Shown: one piece after another, positions 1 through 8,299 of the stretch | Position numbering within the stretch: position 1 is the first letter of the stretch | Layout: every line of letters starts with the position of its first letter | DNA from: Streptomyces guryensis | Lineage (GTDB): Bacteria > Actinomycetota > Actinomycetes > Streptomycetales > Streptomycetaceae | Direction: 5' to 3' | Assembly (NCBI RefSeq): GCF_021261325.1 | Contig: NZ_JAJSBI010000004.1 | Coordinates: forward strand, 454,435-518,434 | DNA: 64,000 nt | Notes under the pieces: model-generated | Seen by the model: only the letters and a program-made list of their open reading frames with translations | Told to the model about the DNA's origin: nothing | The model's database searches: none | Translations under genes and position numbers: made by a program

Positions 1-1251
1 TCGAAGATCCCGTACGCGATCCAGGGCTACACCGGCAAGCAGCTGCGTGCCGCCTACGGTGCGGGCAAGTACACCGGCAAGGGCGTCAAGGTCGCCATCA
101 CGGACGCGTACGCCTCGCCGTACATCGCGTTCGACGCGCAGACGTACGCGGGCAAGCACCGTGACGCCAAGTGGTCGACCGGGCAGCTGCACCAGGTCCT
201 GCCGAAGAGCTACACGAACGTCAAGGACTGCAAGGCGGCCGGCTGGTACGGCGAGGAGACCCTGGACGTCGAGGCCGTGCACGCGGTCGCGCCGGCCGCG
301 GACGTCACCTATGTGGGTGCCGCCTCGTGCCTGGACAACGACCTGCTGGACTCGCTGAGCAAGGTGGTCGACAACCACCTCGCCGACATCGTCTCCAACT
401 CGTGGGGCGACATCGAGGCCAACCAGACGCCCGACCTCGCGGCCGCCTACGACCAGGTGTTCCAGTTCGGCGCGGTCGAGGGCATCGGCTTCTACTTCTC
501 CTCCGGTGACAACGGCGACGAGGTCGCCAACACCGGTACGAAGCAGGTCGACACCCCGGCCAACTCGGCCTGGGTGACGGCGGTCGGCGGTACCTCGCTG
601 GCGGTCGGCAAGAGCAACAACTACCAGTGGGAAACCGGCTGGGGCACCAAGAAGGCCCTGCTGTCCGCGGACGGCAAGAGCTGGACCAACTTCCCCGGCG
701 CGTTCACCTCGGGTGCGGGCGGCGGCACCAGCAAGACGGTCGCCGAGCCCTACTACCAGAAGGGCATCGTCCCCGACGCGCTCGCCACGGCCAACAGCGC
801 CGACGGCAACCGCGTCGTCCCGGACATCGCGGCGATCGCCGACCCGAACACCGGCTTCCTCGTCGGGCAGACCCAGACCCTGCCGGACGGGAAGACCCAG
901 GCGTACGACGAGTACCGCATCGGCGGCACCTCGCTCGCCGCTCCGGTCATCGCGGCCGTCCAGGCGCTGGCCCAGGAGGCACGGGGCAAGGTCATCGGTT
1001 TCGCCAACCCGGAGATCTACGCCCGGTACGGCAAGGGCGTGTTCCACGACGTGACCGACAACCCGACGGGCTCCGGCCTGGCGGAGGCGCGCGTGGACTT
1101 CGTCAACGGGTATGACGCCACCGGTGGTCTGGCCACCTCGGTCCGCAGCCTCGGCAAGGACAGCTCGCTGTCCGCGGTCAAGGGCTACGACGACGTCACC
1201 GGCGTGGGCTCGCCCGCGAACGGCTACGTCGAGTCGTACAAGGGCCACTGA
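1..1251 (+). CDS. S53 family (sedolisin-type) serine peptidase, 5' truncated by window edge
   Basis: This is the C-terminal 416 residues of a secreted acid-acting serine-carboxyl peptidase; the frame is open from base 1, so the signal peptide and pro-domain lie outside. The sedolisin catalytic set is visible: Glu and Asp four residues apart (codons 253 and 265, motif EETLD), the oxyanion Asp in SSGDNGD (about 505-525), and the nucleophile Ser in IGGTSLAAP (codon 931). The C-terminal tail DVTGVGSPANGY matches the usual calcium-binding end of the family. It is followed by a hairpin terminator and stands as its own transcript. Family assignment is firm; the substrate is unknown. Confidence 0.92.
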   Translation, partial: SKIPYAIQGYTGKQLRAAYGAGKYTGKGVKVAITDAYASPYIAFDAQTYAGKHRDAKWSTGQLHQVLPKSYTNVKDCKAAGWYGEETLDVEAVHAVAPAADVTYVGAASCLDNDLLDSLSKVVDNHLADIVSNSWGDIEANQTPDLAAAYDQVFQFGAVEGIGFYFSSGDNGDEVANTGTKQVDTPANSAWVTAVGGTSLAVGKSNNYQWETGWGTKKALLSADGKSWTNFPGAFTSGAGGGTSKTVAEPYYQKGIVPDALATANSADGNRVVPDIAAIADPNTGFLVGQTQTLPDGKTQAYDEYRIGGTSLAAPVIAAVQALAQEARGKVIGFANPEIYARYGKGVFHDVTDNPTGSGLAEARVDFVNGYDATGGLATSVRSLGKDSSLSAVKGYDDVTGVGSPANGYVESYKGH

Positions 1252-1278
1252 GGCAGCGCCGGCAACGGCACCGTACGG

Positions 1279-1310
1279 AGGGGCGCGGGATGTGGTCATC
1301 CCGCGCCCCT
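1279..1310 (+). terminator. Hairpin terminator after the S53 peptidase gene
   Basis: Perfect 13-bp inverted repeat AGGGGCGCGGGAT / ATCCCGCGCCCCT around a 6-nt loop, 28 nt after the stop codon. There is only a short T tract, as is usual for Streptomyces terminators. Confidence 0.75.
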
Positions 1311-1371
1311 TCGGCGTGCGAGGGCAGCCCCGCCACCCCATCGCGTCGCTCTGACGATTACACTGGCGCTC

Positions 1372-3408
1372 GTGCCTGAATTGAACTTCTGGTCGATGTA
1401 TCAGCACGGCTTCGCACGCGTCGCCGCATGTACGGGCCACACCGTCATCGCCGACCCGCATGCCAACGCCGAAGCGGTCCTGCGCCATGCGCGCCGATGC
1501 GCCGAGGAGGGGGTCGCGGTCGCCGTCTTCCCGGAGATGGTGCTGTGCGGCTACTCCATCGAGGACCTGCTGCTGCAGGACGCCCTGCTCGACCAGGTCG
1601 AGAAGGCGCTCGGGGAGGTGGTGGCGGGCTCGGCGGGGCTGCTGCCGGTCCTCGTCGTCGGGGCCCCGCTGCGCCACCGCAACAGGGTCTACAACTGCGC
1701 GGTGATCGTGCACCGCGGCCGCATCCTCGGTGTCGTACCGAAGTCGTATCCGCCGAACTACCGGGAGTTCTACGAGCGCCGGCAGATCGCCGACGGCGCC
1801 GACGAGCGGGGTGGATCGATCCGCGTCGGCGGCGAGTCCGTGCCGTTCGGCGTGGACCTGCTGTTCGCCGCCGACGACGTCCCCGGGCTCGTGCTGCACG
1901 CGGAGATCTGCGAGGACATGTGGGTGCCGGTGCCGCCGAGCGCGGAGGCGGCCCTCGCCGGCGCAACCGTGCTGGTCAACCTCTCGGGCAGTCCGATCAC
2001 GGTCGGACGGGCCGAGGACCGCAAGCTGCTGTGCCGCTCGGCATCCTCACGCTGTCTGGCCGCGTACGTCTACGCGGCGGCCGGGCTCGGCGAGTCGACC
2101 ACCGACCTGTCCTGGGACGGGCAGGCCATGGTCTACGAGAACGGCGCGCTGCTGGCCGAGACCGAGCGGTTCCCGCTCGGCGACGAGTACGCGATCGCCG
2201 ACGTCGACCTGGACCTGCTGCGCCAGGAGCGGCAGCGGATGGGCACGTTCGACGACAACCGCCGTACGCACCGCGGGCGGACCGATGACTTCCGCACGGT
2301 CGGCTTCGAGCTCGATCCGCCGCTCACCGACCTGGGGCTGCGCCGTCGCCTGGAGCGTTTCCCGTTCGTGCCGGCCGACGCCGAGCGCCTCGCGCAGGAC
2401 TGCTACGAGGCGTACAACATCCAGGTCGAGGGCCTGCAGCAGCGGCTGGCTTCGATCGGTGGCCCGAAGGTGGTCATCGGCGTGTCCGGAGGCCTGGACT
2501 CCACGCACGCACTGATCGTCGCCGCGCGTGCGATGGACCGCGCGGGCCGCCCGCGCAGCGACATCCTGGCCTGGACGCTGCCCGGCTTCGCCACGAGCGA
2601 CCACACCAAGGCCAACGCGCACGCGCTGATGCGCTCTCTGGGGGTCACGGCGGCCGAGCTGGACATCACGCCTACGGCGCGGCTGATGCTGCAGGAGATG
2701 GGGCATCCGTTCGCCTCGGGTGAGCCGGTGTACGACGTCACCTTCGAGAACGTGCAGGCGGGACTGAGGACTGACTACTTGTTCCGGCTCGCCAACCAGC
2801 GGGGCGGGATCGTGCTGGGCACCGGTGATCTGTCGGAGCTGGCGCTCGGCTGGTCCACGTACGGCGTGGGCGACCAGATGAGCCACTACAACGTCAACTC
2901 GGGCGTGCCGAAGACCCTGATCCAGCATCTGATCCGATGGGTCATCAGCAGCGGGCAGTTCGACGAGGAGACGGGGAAGATCCTGGCGGCGATCCTCGAC
3001 ACCGAGATCAGCCCGGAGCTGGTGCCGGGTGAGGAGATGCAGTCGACGGAGTCGAAGATCGGGCCGTACGCGCTGCACGACTTCACGCTCTTCCATGTGC
3101 TGCGGTACGGCTTCCGGCCGTCGAAGATCGCCTTCCTGGCGTGGCACGCCTGGCACGACGTCGATGCCGGTGCTTGGCCGCCCGGCTTCCCTGACGCCAA
3201 GCGGGTGGCTTACGACCTGCCGGAGATCCGCCAGTGGCTGGAGGTCTTCTGCCGCCGCTTCTTCGCGTTCGCGCAGTTCAAGCGCTCGGCGATGCCCAAT
3301 GGGCCGAAGGTCTCGGCGGGGGGTTCGCTGTCGCCGCGGGGGGATTGGCGGGCGCCGTCGGACAGTTCGGCGGCCGTCTGGCTGCGGGATCTTTCCCGGT
3401 TCGACTAG
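1372..3408 (+). CDS. nadE: Glutamine-dependent NAD(+) synthase
   Basis: 678-aa enzyme that amidates nicotinic acid adenine dinucleotide to NAD+ in the cytosol, using ammonia released from glutamine. The N-terminal nitrilase-type glutaminase domain (residues about 10-280) carries the catalytic Cys180 in EICEDMW. The C-terminal ATP-pyrophosphatase domain (about 330-640) has the P-loop SGGLDST from Ser372 and the GTGDLSELALGW segment. The length fits the long two-domain form found in actinobacteria. The start is the GTG at 1372; ATG codons further in would remove part of the nitrilase fold. It is monocistronic, with an intergenic repeat after the stop. Confidence 0.95.
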   Translation: MPELNFWSMYQHGFARVAACTGHTVIADPHANAEAVLRHARRCAEEGVAVAVFPEMVLCGYSIEDLLLQDALLDQVEKALGEVVAGSAGLLPVLVVGAPLRHRNRVYNCAVIVHRGRILGVVPKSYPPNYREFYERRQIADGADERGGSIRVGGESVPFGVDLLFAADDVPGLVLHAEICEDMWVPVPPSAEAALAGATVLVNLSGSPITVGRAEDRKLLCRSASSRCLAAYVYAAAGLGESTTDLSWDGQAMVYENGALLAETERFPLGDEYAIADVDLDLLRQERQRMGTFDDNRRTHRGRTDDFRTVGFELDPPLTDLGLRRRLERFPFVPADAERLAQDCYEAYNIQVEGLQQRLASIGGPKVVIGVSGGLDSTHALIVAARAMDRAGRPRSDILAWTLPGFATSDHTKANAHALMRSLGVTAAELDITPTARLMLQEMGHPFASGEPVYDVTFENVQAGLRTDYLFRLANQRGGIVLGTGDLSELALGWSTYGVGDQMSHYNVNSGVPKTLIQHLIRWVISSGQFDEETGKILAAILDTEISPELVPGEEMQSTESKIGPYALHDFTLFHVLRYGFRPSKIAFLAWHAWHDVDAGAWPPGFPDAKRVAYDLPEIRQWLEVFCRRFFAFAQFKRSAMPNGPKVSAGGSLSPRGDWRAPSDSSAAVWLRDLSRFD

Positions 3409-3452
3409 TCCGGTGCGGCTGGTGGTCCGGTCCGGGTGGGTGGGGCGCGCGG

Positions 3453-3523
3453 CCCTGGGGGCTGCGCCCCCAGACCCCCGTCGGCCCCAGGAGGCCTCGT
3501 CCTCAAACGCCGGACGGGCTGAA
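3453..3523 (+). repeat. Dispersed intergenic repeat, family 1, copy A
   Basis: Begins with a hairpin (CTGGGGGC...GCCCCCAG type) and ends with the conserved tail CTCAAACGCCGGACGGGCTG. It lies between the 3' ends of nadE and the convergent DUF397 gene. Related copies occur near 14283, 25991, 29516 and 36914. The hairpin may act as a terminator. Confidence 0.8.
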
Positions 3524-3543
3524 GATTCGCCCCCTGGCCCAGT

Positions 3544-3822
3544 TCACCCCTTGAGCGAGGCGACAAAGGGCGCCCAGGCAGCGGCGGTGAGGATGAGGGC
3601 GGGGCCTTGGGGGGCCTTGGAGTCCCGGACGGGGACGAGGCCGGGGATGTTGTCGGCGACTTCGACGCAGTTGCCGCCGCTGCCGTTGCTGTAGCTCGAC
3701 TTGCGCCAGAGGGCGGCGCCGGGGAAGTCGCTCGCTACCTCCACGCAATCTCCGCCGCTGCCATTGCTGTAGCTGCTCTTGAGCCAGAGCGCATCACTCA
3801 AGTCGGTCCGGTTGCTTGCCAT
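3544..3822 (-). CDS. Tandem DUF397 protein
   Basis: 92-aa protein with two DUF397 motifs in a row: W-K-SSYSNGSGG-CVEVA occurs at about residues 13-28 and 39-54. Most family members have one such unit followed by the V.VRDSK..G..L tail, which is also present here. In Streptomyces, DUF397 proteins are encoded beside HTH-DUF5753 regulators (whiJ and abaA-type loci) and are thought to act with them; the biochemical role is not settled. The start (ATG 3822) lies inside the last 29 nt of the upstream regulator gene, so the two are translationally coupled. The near-identical motifs suggest a recent internal duplication. Confidence 0.88.
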   Translation of the reverse strand: MASNRTDLSDALWLKSSYSNGSGGDCVEVASDFPGAALWRKSSYSNGSGGNCVEVADNIPGLVPVRDSKAPQGPALILTAAAWAPFVASLKG

Positions 3823-4657
3823 TTCGGTAATCCTCTGCCGCTGCCTTGATCATGGCCAGGGACGCCTCTGGTGACAGTGCGACGGCCCTGAGGCGATCGT
3901 ACGACCTGCGGTACTCCTCCACGAGGGCCGGATCGTCGATGGTGTCACCGCTGTGCAGCGACTCCGTGTAGAACAGCGGCGGGGCATCAGGGAAGGTCAT
4001 GATCTTCGCCGTGCCTGTCATGAACGGATGCGTGCCGCACTTCCGCAGAACAAGCTGCGGAGTGATCCGGCGGCGCTCAGCCAACTCCACAATCCGGTCC
4101 AGCTGTTCTGCCATGTTCTGGGGCGGCAGGATCGGGTCGGTGATCAGCAACTCATGCAGGATCGCCCAGTACTCCGGGGTGTGGTGATCCCTCTCGAAGA
4201 GCTGGGCACGCGCCATCCGGGCGCTGACCTTCTCCTCCACCTCGCCATCGAGAGACAGCGGGTGAGTCGCCAGGACCACCGCCCGTGCGTAGGCCGGGGT
4301 TTGGAGCAACCCCGGGAAGAGGCTGGGGCACCACTCCTCAATCGTCTTGGCGTGCTTCTCCGCCTCCAGGACTTGCTCGAAGTACTGGGCATGCCCGACC
4401 CTGCGCGCCTTCCGCACATCCTCACACCGCCGCTCGAAGAACCCGTCCGTCTCCAGCACCCGGTCCGCATGCACGGCAAGATCCAACGGCATCCGGCGCT
4501 CCCCGCGCTCGATGTCGCTCAAGTACGTCTTGCCGTAGAAGCTGCCTTCAAGGAACGCCTCCAACGACAGCCCCGCCGCCTCCCGCTTCCACCGCAACTC
4601 CTTGCCGTAGAACGTCGGGACGCTCATCGAGCCGTCAATGTCCTTGCGTCGTGCCAT
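3794..4657 (-). CDS. XRE-type HTH regulator with DUF5753 domain (WhiJ-like)
   Basis: 287-aa DNA-binding protein. A lambda-repressor-type HTH lies at residues about 12-70 (FYGKELRWKREAAGLSLEAF, then YLSDIERGERRMP), followed by a DUF5753 domain from about 95 to 275. This architecture matches the WhiJ/BldB-associated family that represses development or antibiotic production in Streptomyces. It overlaps the DUF397 gene downstream and is divergent from the small protein/ATPase pair at 4774-5354; the 116-bp gap (4658-4773) must hold both promoters. Function as a regulator is well supported by the family; its target genes are not known. Confidence 0.9.
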   Translation of the reverse strand: MARRKDIDGSMSVPTFYGKELRWKREAAGLSLEAFLEGSFYGKTYLSDIERGERRMPLDLAVHADRVLETDGFFERRCEDVRKARRVGHAQYFEQVLEAEKHAKTIEEWCPSLFPGLLQTPAYARAVVLATHPLSLDGEVEEKVSARMARAQLFERDHHTPEYWAILHELLITDPILPPQNMAEQLDRIVELAERRRITPQLVLRKCGTHPFMTGTAKIMTFPDAPPLFYTESLHSGDTIDDPALVEEYRRSYDRLRAVALSPEASLAMIKAAAEDYRNGKQPDRLE

Positions 4658-4773
4658 CGTTCACCTTCCGCTGTCCCGCTCGCGAACGCGAAACCCCTTT
4701 CACCGTAGCGATCTCAACGACAACCTGTGAGGAGTTCGTCACACAACGCACAGGAAGAGGAAGGCCCCACCCC

Positions 4774-4998
4774 ATGCCCGACCACTCCCCCACGGCCTAC
4801 GACGTCACCCTCTGCGCCGAGAACCTCCGCACCGCCCTCGCCCTGCACGGCATCACGTTGCCCTCCCTGCGCGTCGACCTCCCGAGCTTCGCGGGCACGC
4901 ACACACCGCCCGCCGGCCTCATCGCACTCGGGAACTGCAACACCGCGACGGCCCAGGCACTGACCGCCGCACTCCGGAAGACGGCAGCCGAGCAGTGA
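4774..4998 (+). CDS. Small hypothetical protein of the whiJ/abaA-like cluster
   Basis: 74-aa protein starting MPDHSPTAYDVT with no recognised domain. The start ATG 4774 follows the purine tract GGAAGAGGAAGG. Its stop codon overlaps the start of the next gene (GTGA), so the pair is co-translated. Small unassigned proteins of this kind commonly accompany HTH-DUF5753/DUF397/HATPase clusters in Streptomyces. High-GC codon positions and the coupling support it as a real gene; no function can be assigned. Confidence 0.7.
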   Translation: MPDHSPTAYDVTLCAENLRTALALHGITLPSLRVDLPSFAGTHTPPAGLIALGNCNTATAQALTAALRKTAAEQ

Positions 4999-5354
4999 CG
5001 TTCGAACTCGACCTGCTCGCGACCCCGAAGGCCGTACCGGAACTGCGCCACCACCTCCGCACCCACGACTTCGAAGTCCGCCTGTGCGCAACGGAGTTGC
5101 TGACGAACGTCATCGACCACCTCGGCGAGGGCACACCCGTGACCGTCCGCGTCACCGGCACGGACCTCGGTCACACCCGTATCGAGGTCACCGACCCGGA
5201 CCCTCGCGCGCTGCCCACCCTCCTGTCCGCCTCCGCAGAGGCCGAGTCCGGCCGCGGCCTGACGCTGGTCGACGTACTCGCCCAGCGCTGGGGAGTCGAT
5301 CAGGGAGCGGACCGCAAGACGGTCTGGTGCGAGCTGGCCACACCGGGGCGGTAG
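4995..5354 (+). CDS. ATP-binding protein, RsbW-like HATPase (anti-sigma factor type)
   Basis: 119-aa HATPase_c domain protein of the anti-sigma/SpoIIAB class. The N-box region reads LCATELLTNVIDH (residues about 32-44), with the G1 box VTDPDP and the G2-like GRGLTLVD segment. Such stand-alone domains bind ATP and in some cases sequester sigma factors or phosphorylate antagonists; many Streptomyces copies, including the abaA-locus one, have no proven partner. The GTG start overlaps the preceding stop codon by 4 nt. The divergent HTH-DUF5753/DUF397 pair completes the typical four-gene set. Confidence 0.85.
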   Translation: MTFELDLLATPKAVPELRHHLRTHDFEVRLCATELLTNVIDHLGEGTPVTVRVTGTDLGHTRIEVTDPDPRALPTLLSASAEAESGRGLTLVDVLAQRWGVDQGADRKTVWCELATPGR

Positions 5355-5372
5355 TCGGTCATTCACCCCTGC

Positions 5373-5416
5373 ACACAGAAACCCCACAGAAACACCTGTA
5401 CCAACACTTCTGTGTA
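5373..5416. promoter_or_regulatory. Candidate regulatory repeat before the toxin gene
   Basis: Perfect inverted repeat ACACAGAA (5373-5380) and TTCTGTGT (5409-5416). The left arm is also part of a direct repeat CACAGAAAC at 5374 and 5385, 11 bp apart. Downstream, 5437-5461 can fold into a hairpin (CCGCGGAG / CTCCGTGG with one G-U pair). The 226-bp gap 5355-5580 therefore probably holds a promoter and a structured leader. The role is inferred. Confidence 0.35.
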
Positions 5417-5580
5417 TGCCTACAGTGATGCCGCGCATCCGCGGAGCCTGACCACTCCGTGGGCGCACATCAGTCAGCGACCGGGGGAACGCCGTCGCTC
5501 ACGGGGAGGGGTCGCGTCGCCATGCCGTCGTACGCCTTTCCGGCCCGCATCCCCGGCTGAGCGCAGAAAACGATGCTCCC

Positions 5581-6840
5581 TTGCACCCCAGACCGTGGTT
5601 CCGGCTGCCCGGAACACGAAGATCACGAAGACTCACGTCCGCTGTCACCTCCGTGGCCGCTCTGGCCGTCCTGGCCGGTCTCGCGGTTCAGCCCGGCTTG
5701 GCCGGCCTGGGCGCCGAGCCGGCGGGTGACTCCTATCCTTGGCACCAGGACACCACCGCCGAGCAGTTGCGGCAGGACCAGTGTCTGATGGCCGACGTCC
5801 TGCGTCTGGGCGGCACGTCCATGACGACGACCGCGCAGGACGGCCTGAACAAGACACCGGGGCAGCTGCACACTCTCGCCAACCGCGAGCACTGGCAGGA
5901 CACGGCGCTCTCCACGGCGTACGACAAGGACAAGGCTCAGGCAGCCCAGGACCGGGACACCATCAACGCCCTCCGGGACGCCTGGCAGAAACCCCTGAAC
6001 GGGCTGGACACCCCGGCCGGTTTCACCGAGACCGGCTTCCACTGGCCACCGGGCACCAGCAACGACGGCCAGCAGAGCTTCTACGAACAGACCGGCCTGA
6101 CCAAGTGGATCTCCGACCGGTTCTGGAAGAACGAGGAGGACTTCTACAAGGACTCCACGCCCGCTACGGACGCGGCGACCCTCAAGGCCGTCGACGCCCT
6201 GGGGACTCCGCGCTACGGCTCCGACCCGGACCCCGGCCTGCCGAGGGACGAACGCGATCGCGCGCTTGCCGAGCAGGACGCCTTCACGTGGATGCACGGA
6301 GGCCTGGGGCGGAGCGCGGGCGCGGACGACGCCCGGATCTTCCTCGCCTCCGGCGGCTTTCCCCGCACCGCCCCGCAGCCGGACAGCGCGGAGTTCCGTA
6401 TCGCGGTCGAGGACCTGAAGTCCCGGTACGCATCCTGTGCTTGGCGTAACCCGATCGACCCGGACAGCGTTCTGGGTGACGTCACCTCCACCGCCGCCAC
6501 CGAGTGGCAGCAGGAGATCGCGTCCCAGGCCACGCAGCGCAACCAGATCCTCACCGCCGACAAGGACGCCGTCGCCGCTCTCGCCTCGGGTTCCAAGACG
6601 CTCGGTGACCTGCTCGGTCAGTCCTGGGTCGCCGACCGCCTCGCCCGCTGGCAGGACTTCTGGTCGGCCGGCGGAACCGGCACGGTCGGTGACGCGCCGA
6701 CGGTGATCGAGGTGCACGCCGCGCAGGGCAAGTGCCTGGACGTCGAGGGCGCGAAGAAGGACAGCGGCACGCCCGTCCAGCTCTACACCTGCAACGGCTC
6801 GGCCGCGCAACCAGCACGGCCGGCCACAGGGTCTACGTGA
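5581..6840 (+). pseudogene. N-terminal part of a secreted RICIN/HINT polymorphic toxin, cut off by deletion and frameshift
   Basis: 419 codons. The TTG start at 5581 gives a basic N-terminus (RRSRR), a hydrophobic segment (about 23-45) and a likely signal cleavage site, so the protein is exported. A roughly 320-residue region of no known family follows, then the start of a ricin-type beta-trefoil from about residue 378 (IEVHAAQGKCLDVEG, then VQLYTCNG). The trefoil ends after about 33 residues instead of about 130, where the reading changes to an out-of-frame HINT sequence and stops at TGA 6838-6840. An intact relative would continue through RICIN and HINT into the toxin domain. The DNA therefore shows an internal deletion plus a frame change at about 6810. 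Confidence 0.7.
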
Positions 6841-7469
6841 TGGAACGTGGGTGGACGCTGGTTTCGGATCTGCGCGTGGGCGACCATCTGCGCACCCCGG
6901 ACGGCTCCGTCCACCCGGTGACCGCCCTCCGAGACCGCTCGGGCCTGACTCCGCGGAGGGTCTTCGACCTCACGGTCGACGACCTGCACACGTTCTTCGT
7001 GCTGGCGGGCGCCACTCCGGTCCTTGTCCACAACTGCAAGGTGGCGTTGGGGTGGCAGAACGGTGGGAAGCTCGACGAGTGGGCCGGGCTGCCCGAGAAC
7101 AAGTTCACCACCTTCTCCAACGTGTCGCCGAGGGACTTCGCACGTATTGCGGAAATGGCCATCGCGGACCCGAGCGTGGCGCTGCACATCAACATGACGG
7201 GACTGGCCAACGAGGGAACCTTCATAGATGCTGCCCAGCGTGGCCTGACGGCCGGTGAGGCCGGACGTGCCACGGACTACGAGATGTCGATGATCGCGAG
7301 GGCACTCGCCAATGGTCAACGCCCGTGGAGTTCGATCAAGTTCTACTCCCCGTCGGGCCCAGATGGAGCCATGGTGCTGGATGCCCCGACACCTATGCCG
7401 GATCTGTCAGTGCTGAAGGGAGACCTTCGCCCAGTGAAGGGTTCCGTCATCGGTTACTGCCACTGCTGA
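6840..7469 (+). CDS. C-terminal half of HINT domain plus unknown toxin domain
   Basis: 209-aa frame starting at an ATG that overlaps the previous stop (TGATG at 6838-6842), so reinitiation is possible. Residues 1-60 are the second half of a pretoxin HINT domain: GWTLVSDLRVGDHLRTPDG, VFDLTVDDLHTFFV and the terminal VHNC. The N-terminal HINT block with the catalytic Cys is missing. Residues about 62-209 form a C-terminal domain (WQNGGKLDEW, LHINMTGLAN, TDYEMSMIARAL, PWSSIKFYSP, ending in YCHC) that I cannot place in a named toxin family. Its position after VHNC and before a probable immunity gene says it is a toxin. Alternatively the whole locus 5581-7469 is one pseudogene. Confidence 0.6.
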   Translation: MERGWTLVSDLRVGDHLRTPDGSVHPVTALRDRSGLTPRRVFDLTVDDLHTFFVLAGATPVLVHNCKVALGWQNGGKLDEWAGLPENKFTTFSNVSPRDFARIAEMAIADPSVALHINMTGLANEGTFIDAAQRGLTAGEAGRATDYEMSMIARALANGQRPWSSIKFYSPSGPDGAMVLDAPTPMPDLSVLKGDLRPVKGSVIGYCHC

Positions 7470-7479
7470 GGAGTCGGCC

Positions 7480-8163
7480 ATGGATACCCACCAGAACGAC
7501 CTGTACCCGGACGTGACCGCTGAGGGCGGCCTCGTATCGGCGATGAAAAAGGCCGCGAAGCTGGGCAGGGGCGAAATCTGGCCAGTGCCCACGCCCACCG
7601 ACGACATCATCGGTATCGAGACGGCAAGGGGCACCATGTCAGTCGTTCTCGCGACCGAGGAGCGACTATTCCGGGTGCGTGTTCATATTCCCGGGATCCT
7701 CTGGGACGTTCCCGAATTCAATTGGGAGATCGGTTCGACGAACGACTTCGGGTCGCTCGTCGAGGCGGTGGTCGCATGGCGGGAAGGCGTGCCGTTCGAC
7801 GAGTTGGCGGCGAGATTCACGTTCCTGGAACTCGACGAATTCGCCAGGGCGATCGAGAGGGGAGAGCCCACTTCTTCGCAGTGGGCCGACCTTCTGTCGT
7901 CCGACTTCCACCGGCGGCAATGGAACCTTCTGCGCCGCCTTCATGCGGACGAGGTACTGCGGCACATGTTCCCGACGATCTCGCACGGTGCCGTCCGCCT
8001 GTGTGTGGATCTGTTCGACGGAGCGAGCCGTCAGGTCCTGGTGCACGAGCCGAAGGAAGAGCGTTACGAGGTCATCCGCCCCGGGGTGCCCGGGGCGGAC
8101 TGGGTCGAGGTGCCGACCGGTGATCTGATCGCCTACCTGCGGGCTGCCTTGACCCAGGAGTGA
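7480..8163 (+). CDS. Probable immunity protein (DUF6193-like)
   Basis: 227-aa soluble protein with no signal peptide or membrane segment. ATG 7480 is 10 nt after the toxin stop and has a good RBS (GAGGAG). The C-terminal part (WNLLRRLHADEVLRHMFP, then ISHGAVRL) resembles my memory of DUF6193 proteins, but this is a recollection rather than a search result. Placement directly after a HINT-toxin module, tight spacing and lower local GC fit the cognate immunity protein of the polymorphic toxin. Its survival intact beside a broken toxin gene fits selection for immunity. A strong terminator follows. Confidence 0.6.
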   Translation: MDTHQNDLYPDVTAEGGLVSAMKKAAKLGRGEIWPVPTPTDDIIGIETARGTMSVVLATEERLFRVRVHIPGILWDVPEFNWEIGSTNDFGSLVEAVVAWREGVPFDELAARFTFLELDEFARAIERGEPTSSQWADLLSSDFHRRQWNLLRRLHADEVLRHMFPTISHGAVRLCVDLFDGASRQVLVHEPKEERYEVIRPGVPGADWVEVPTGDLIAYLRAALTQE

Positions 8164-8187
8164 CCTCGACAGACCGCTGAGGTCGAA

Positions 8188-8220
8188 CCCCGCCAGGCAA
8201 TCCCTGGCGGGGTTTTCTTT
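8188..8220 (+). terminator. Rho-independent terminator after the immunity gene
   Basis: Perfect 10-bp stem CCCCGCCAGG / CCTGGCGGGG with a 5-nt loop, followed by TTTTCTTT. This is the most classical terminator in the window. Confidence 0.92.
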
Positions 8221-8299
8221 CGAAGGGTGGAGCCTCTGGGGACGGAAGAAGGCAAGGCCTCCAGGAAAGAGAACCAGCCGCCCCCGATGCCCGCCGCCC

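Noticed and set aside
5410..5520. ydaO-type c-di-AMP riboswitch before the toxin gene
   Set aside because: The leader has a hairpin and a GGGGGAACGCC stretch, but I could not place the other conserved blocks of that riboswitch. A covariance-model search would settle it.
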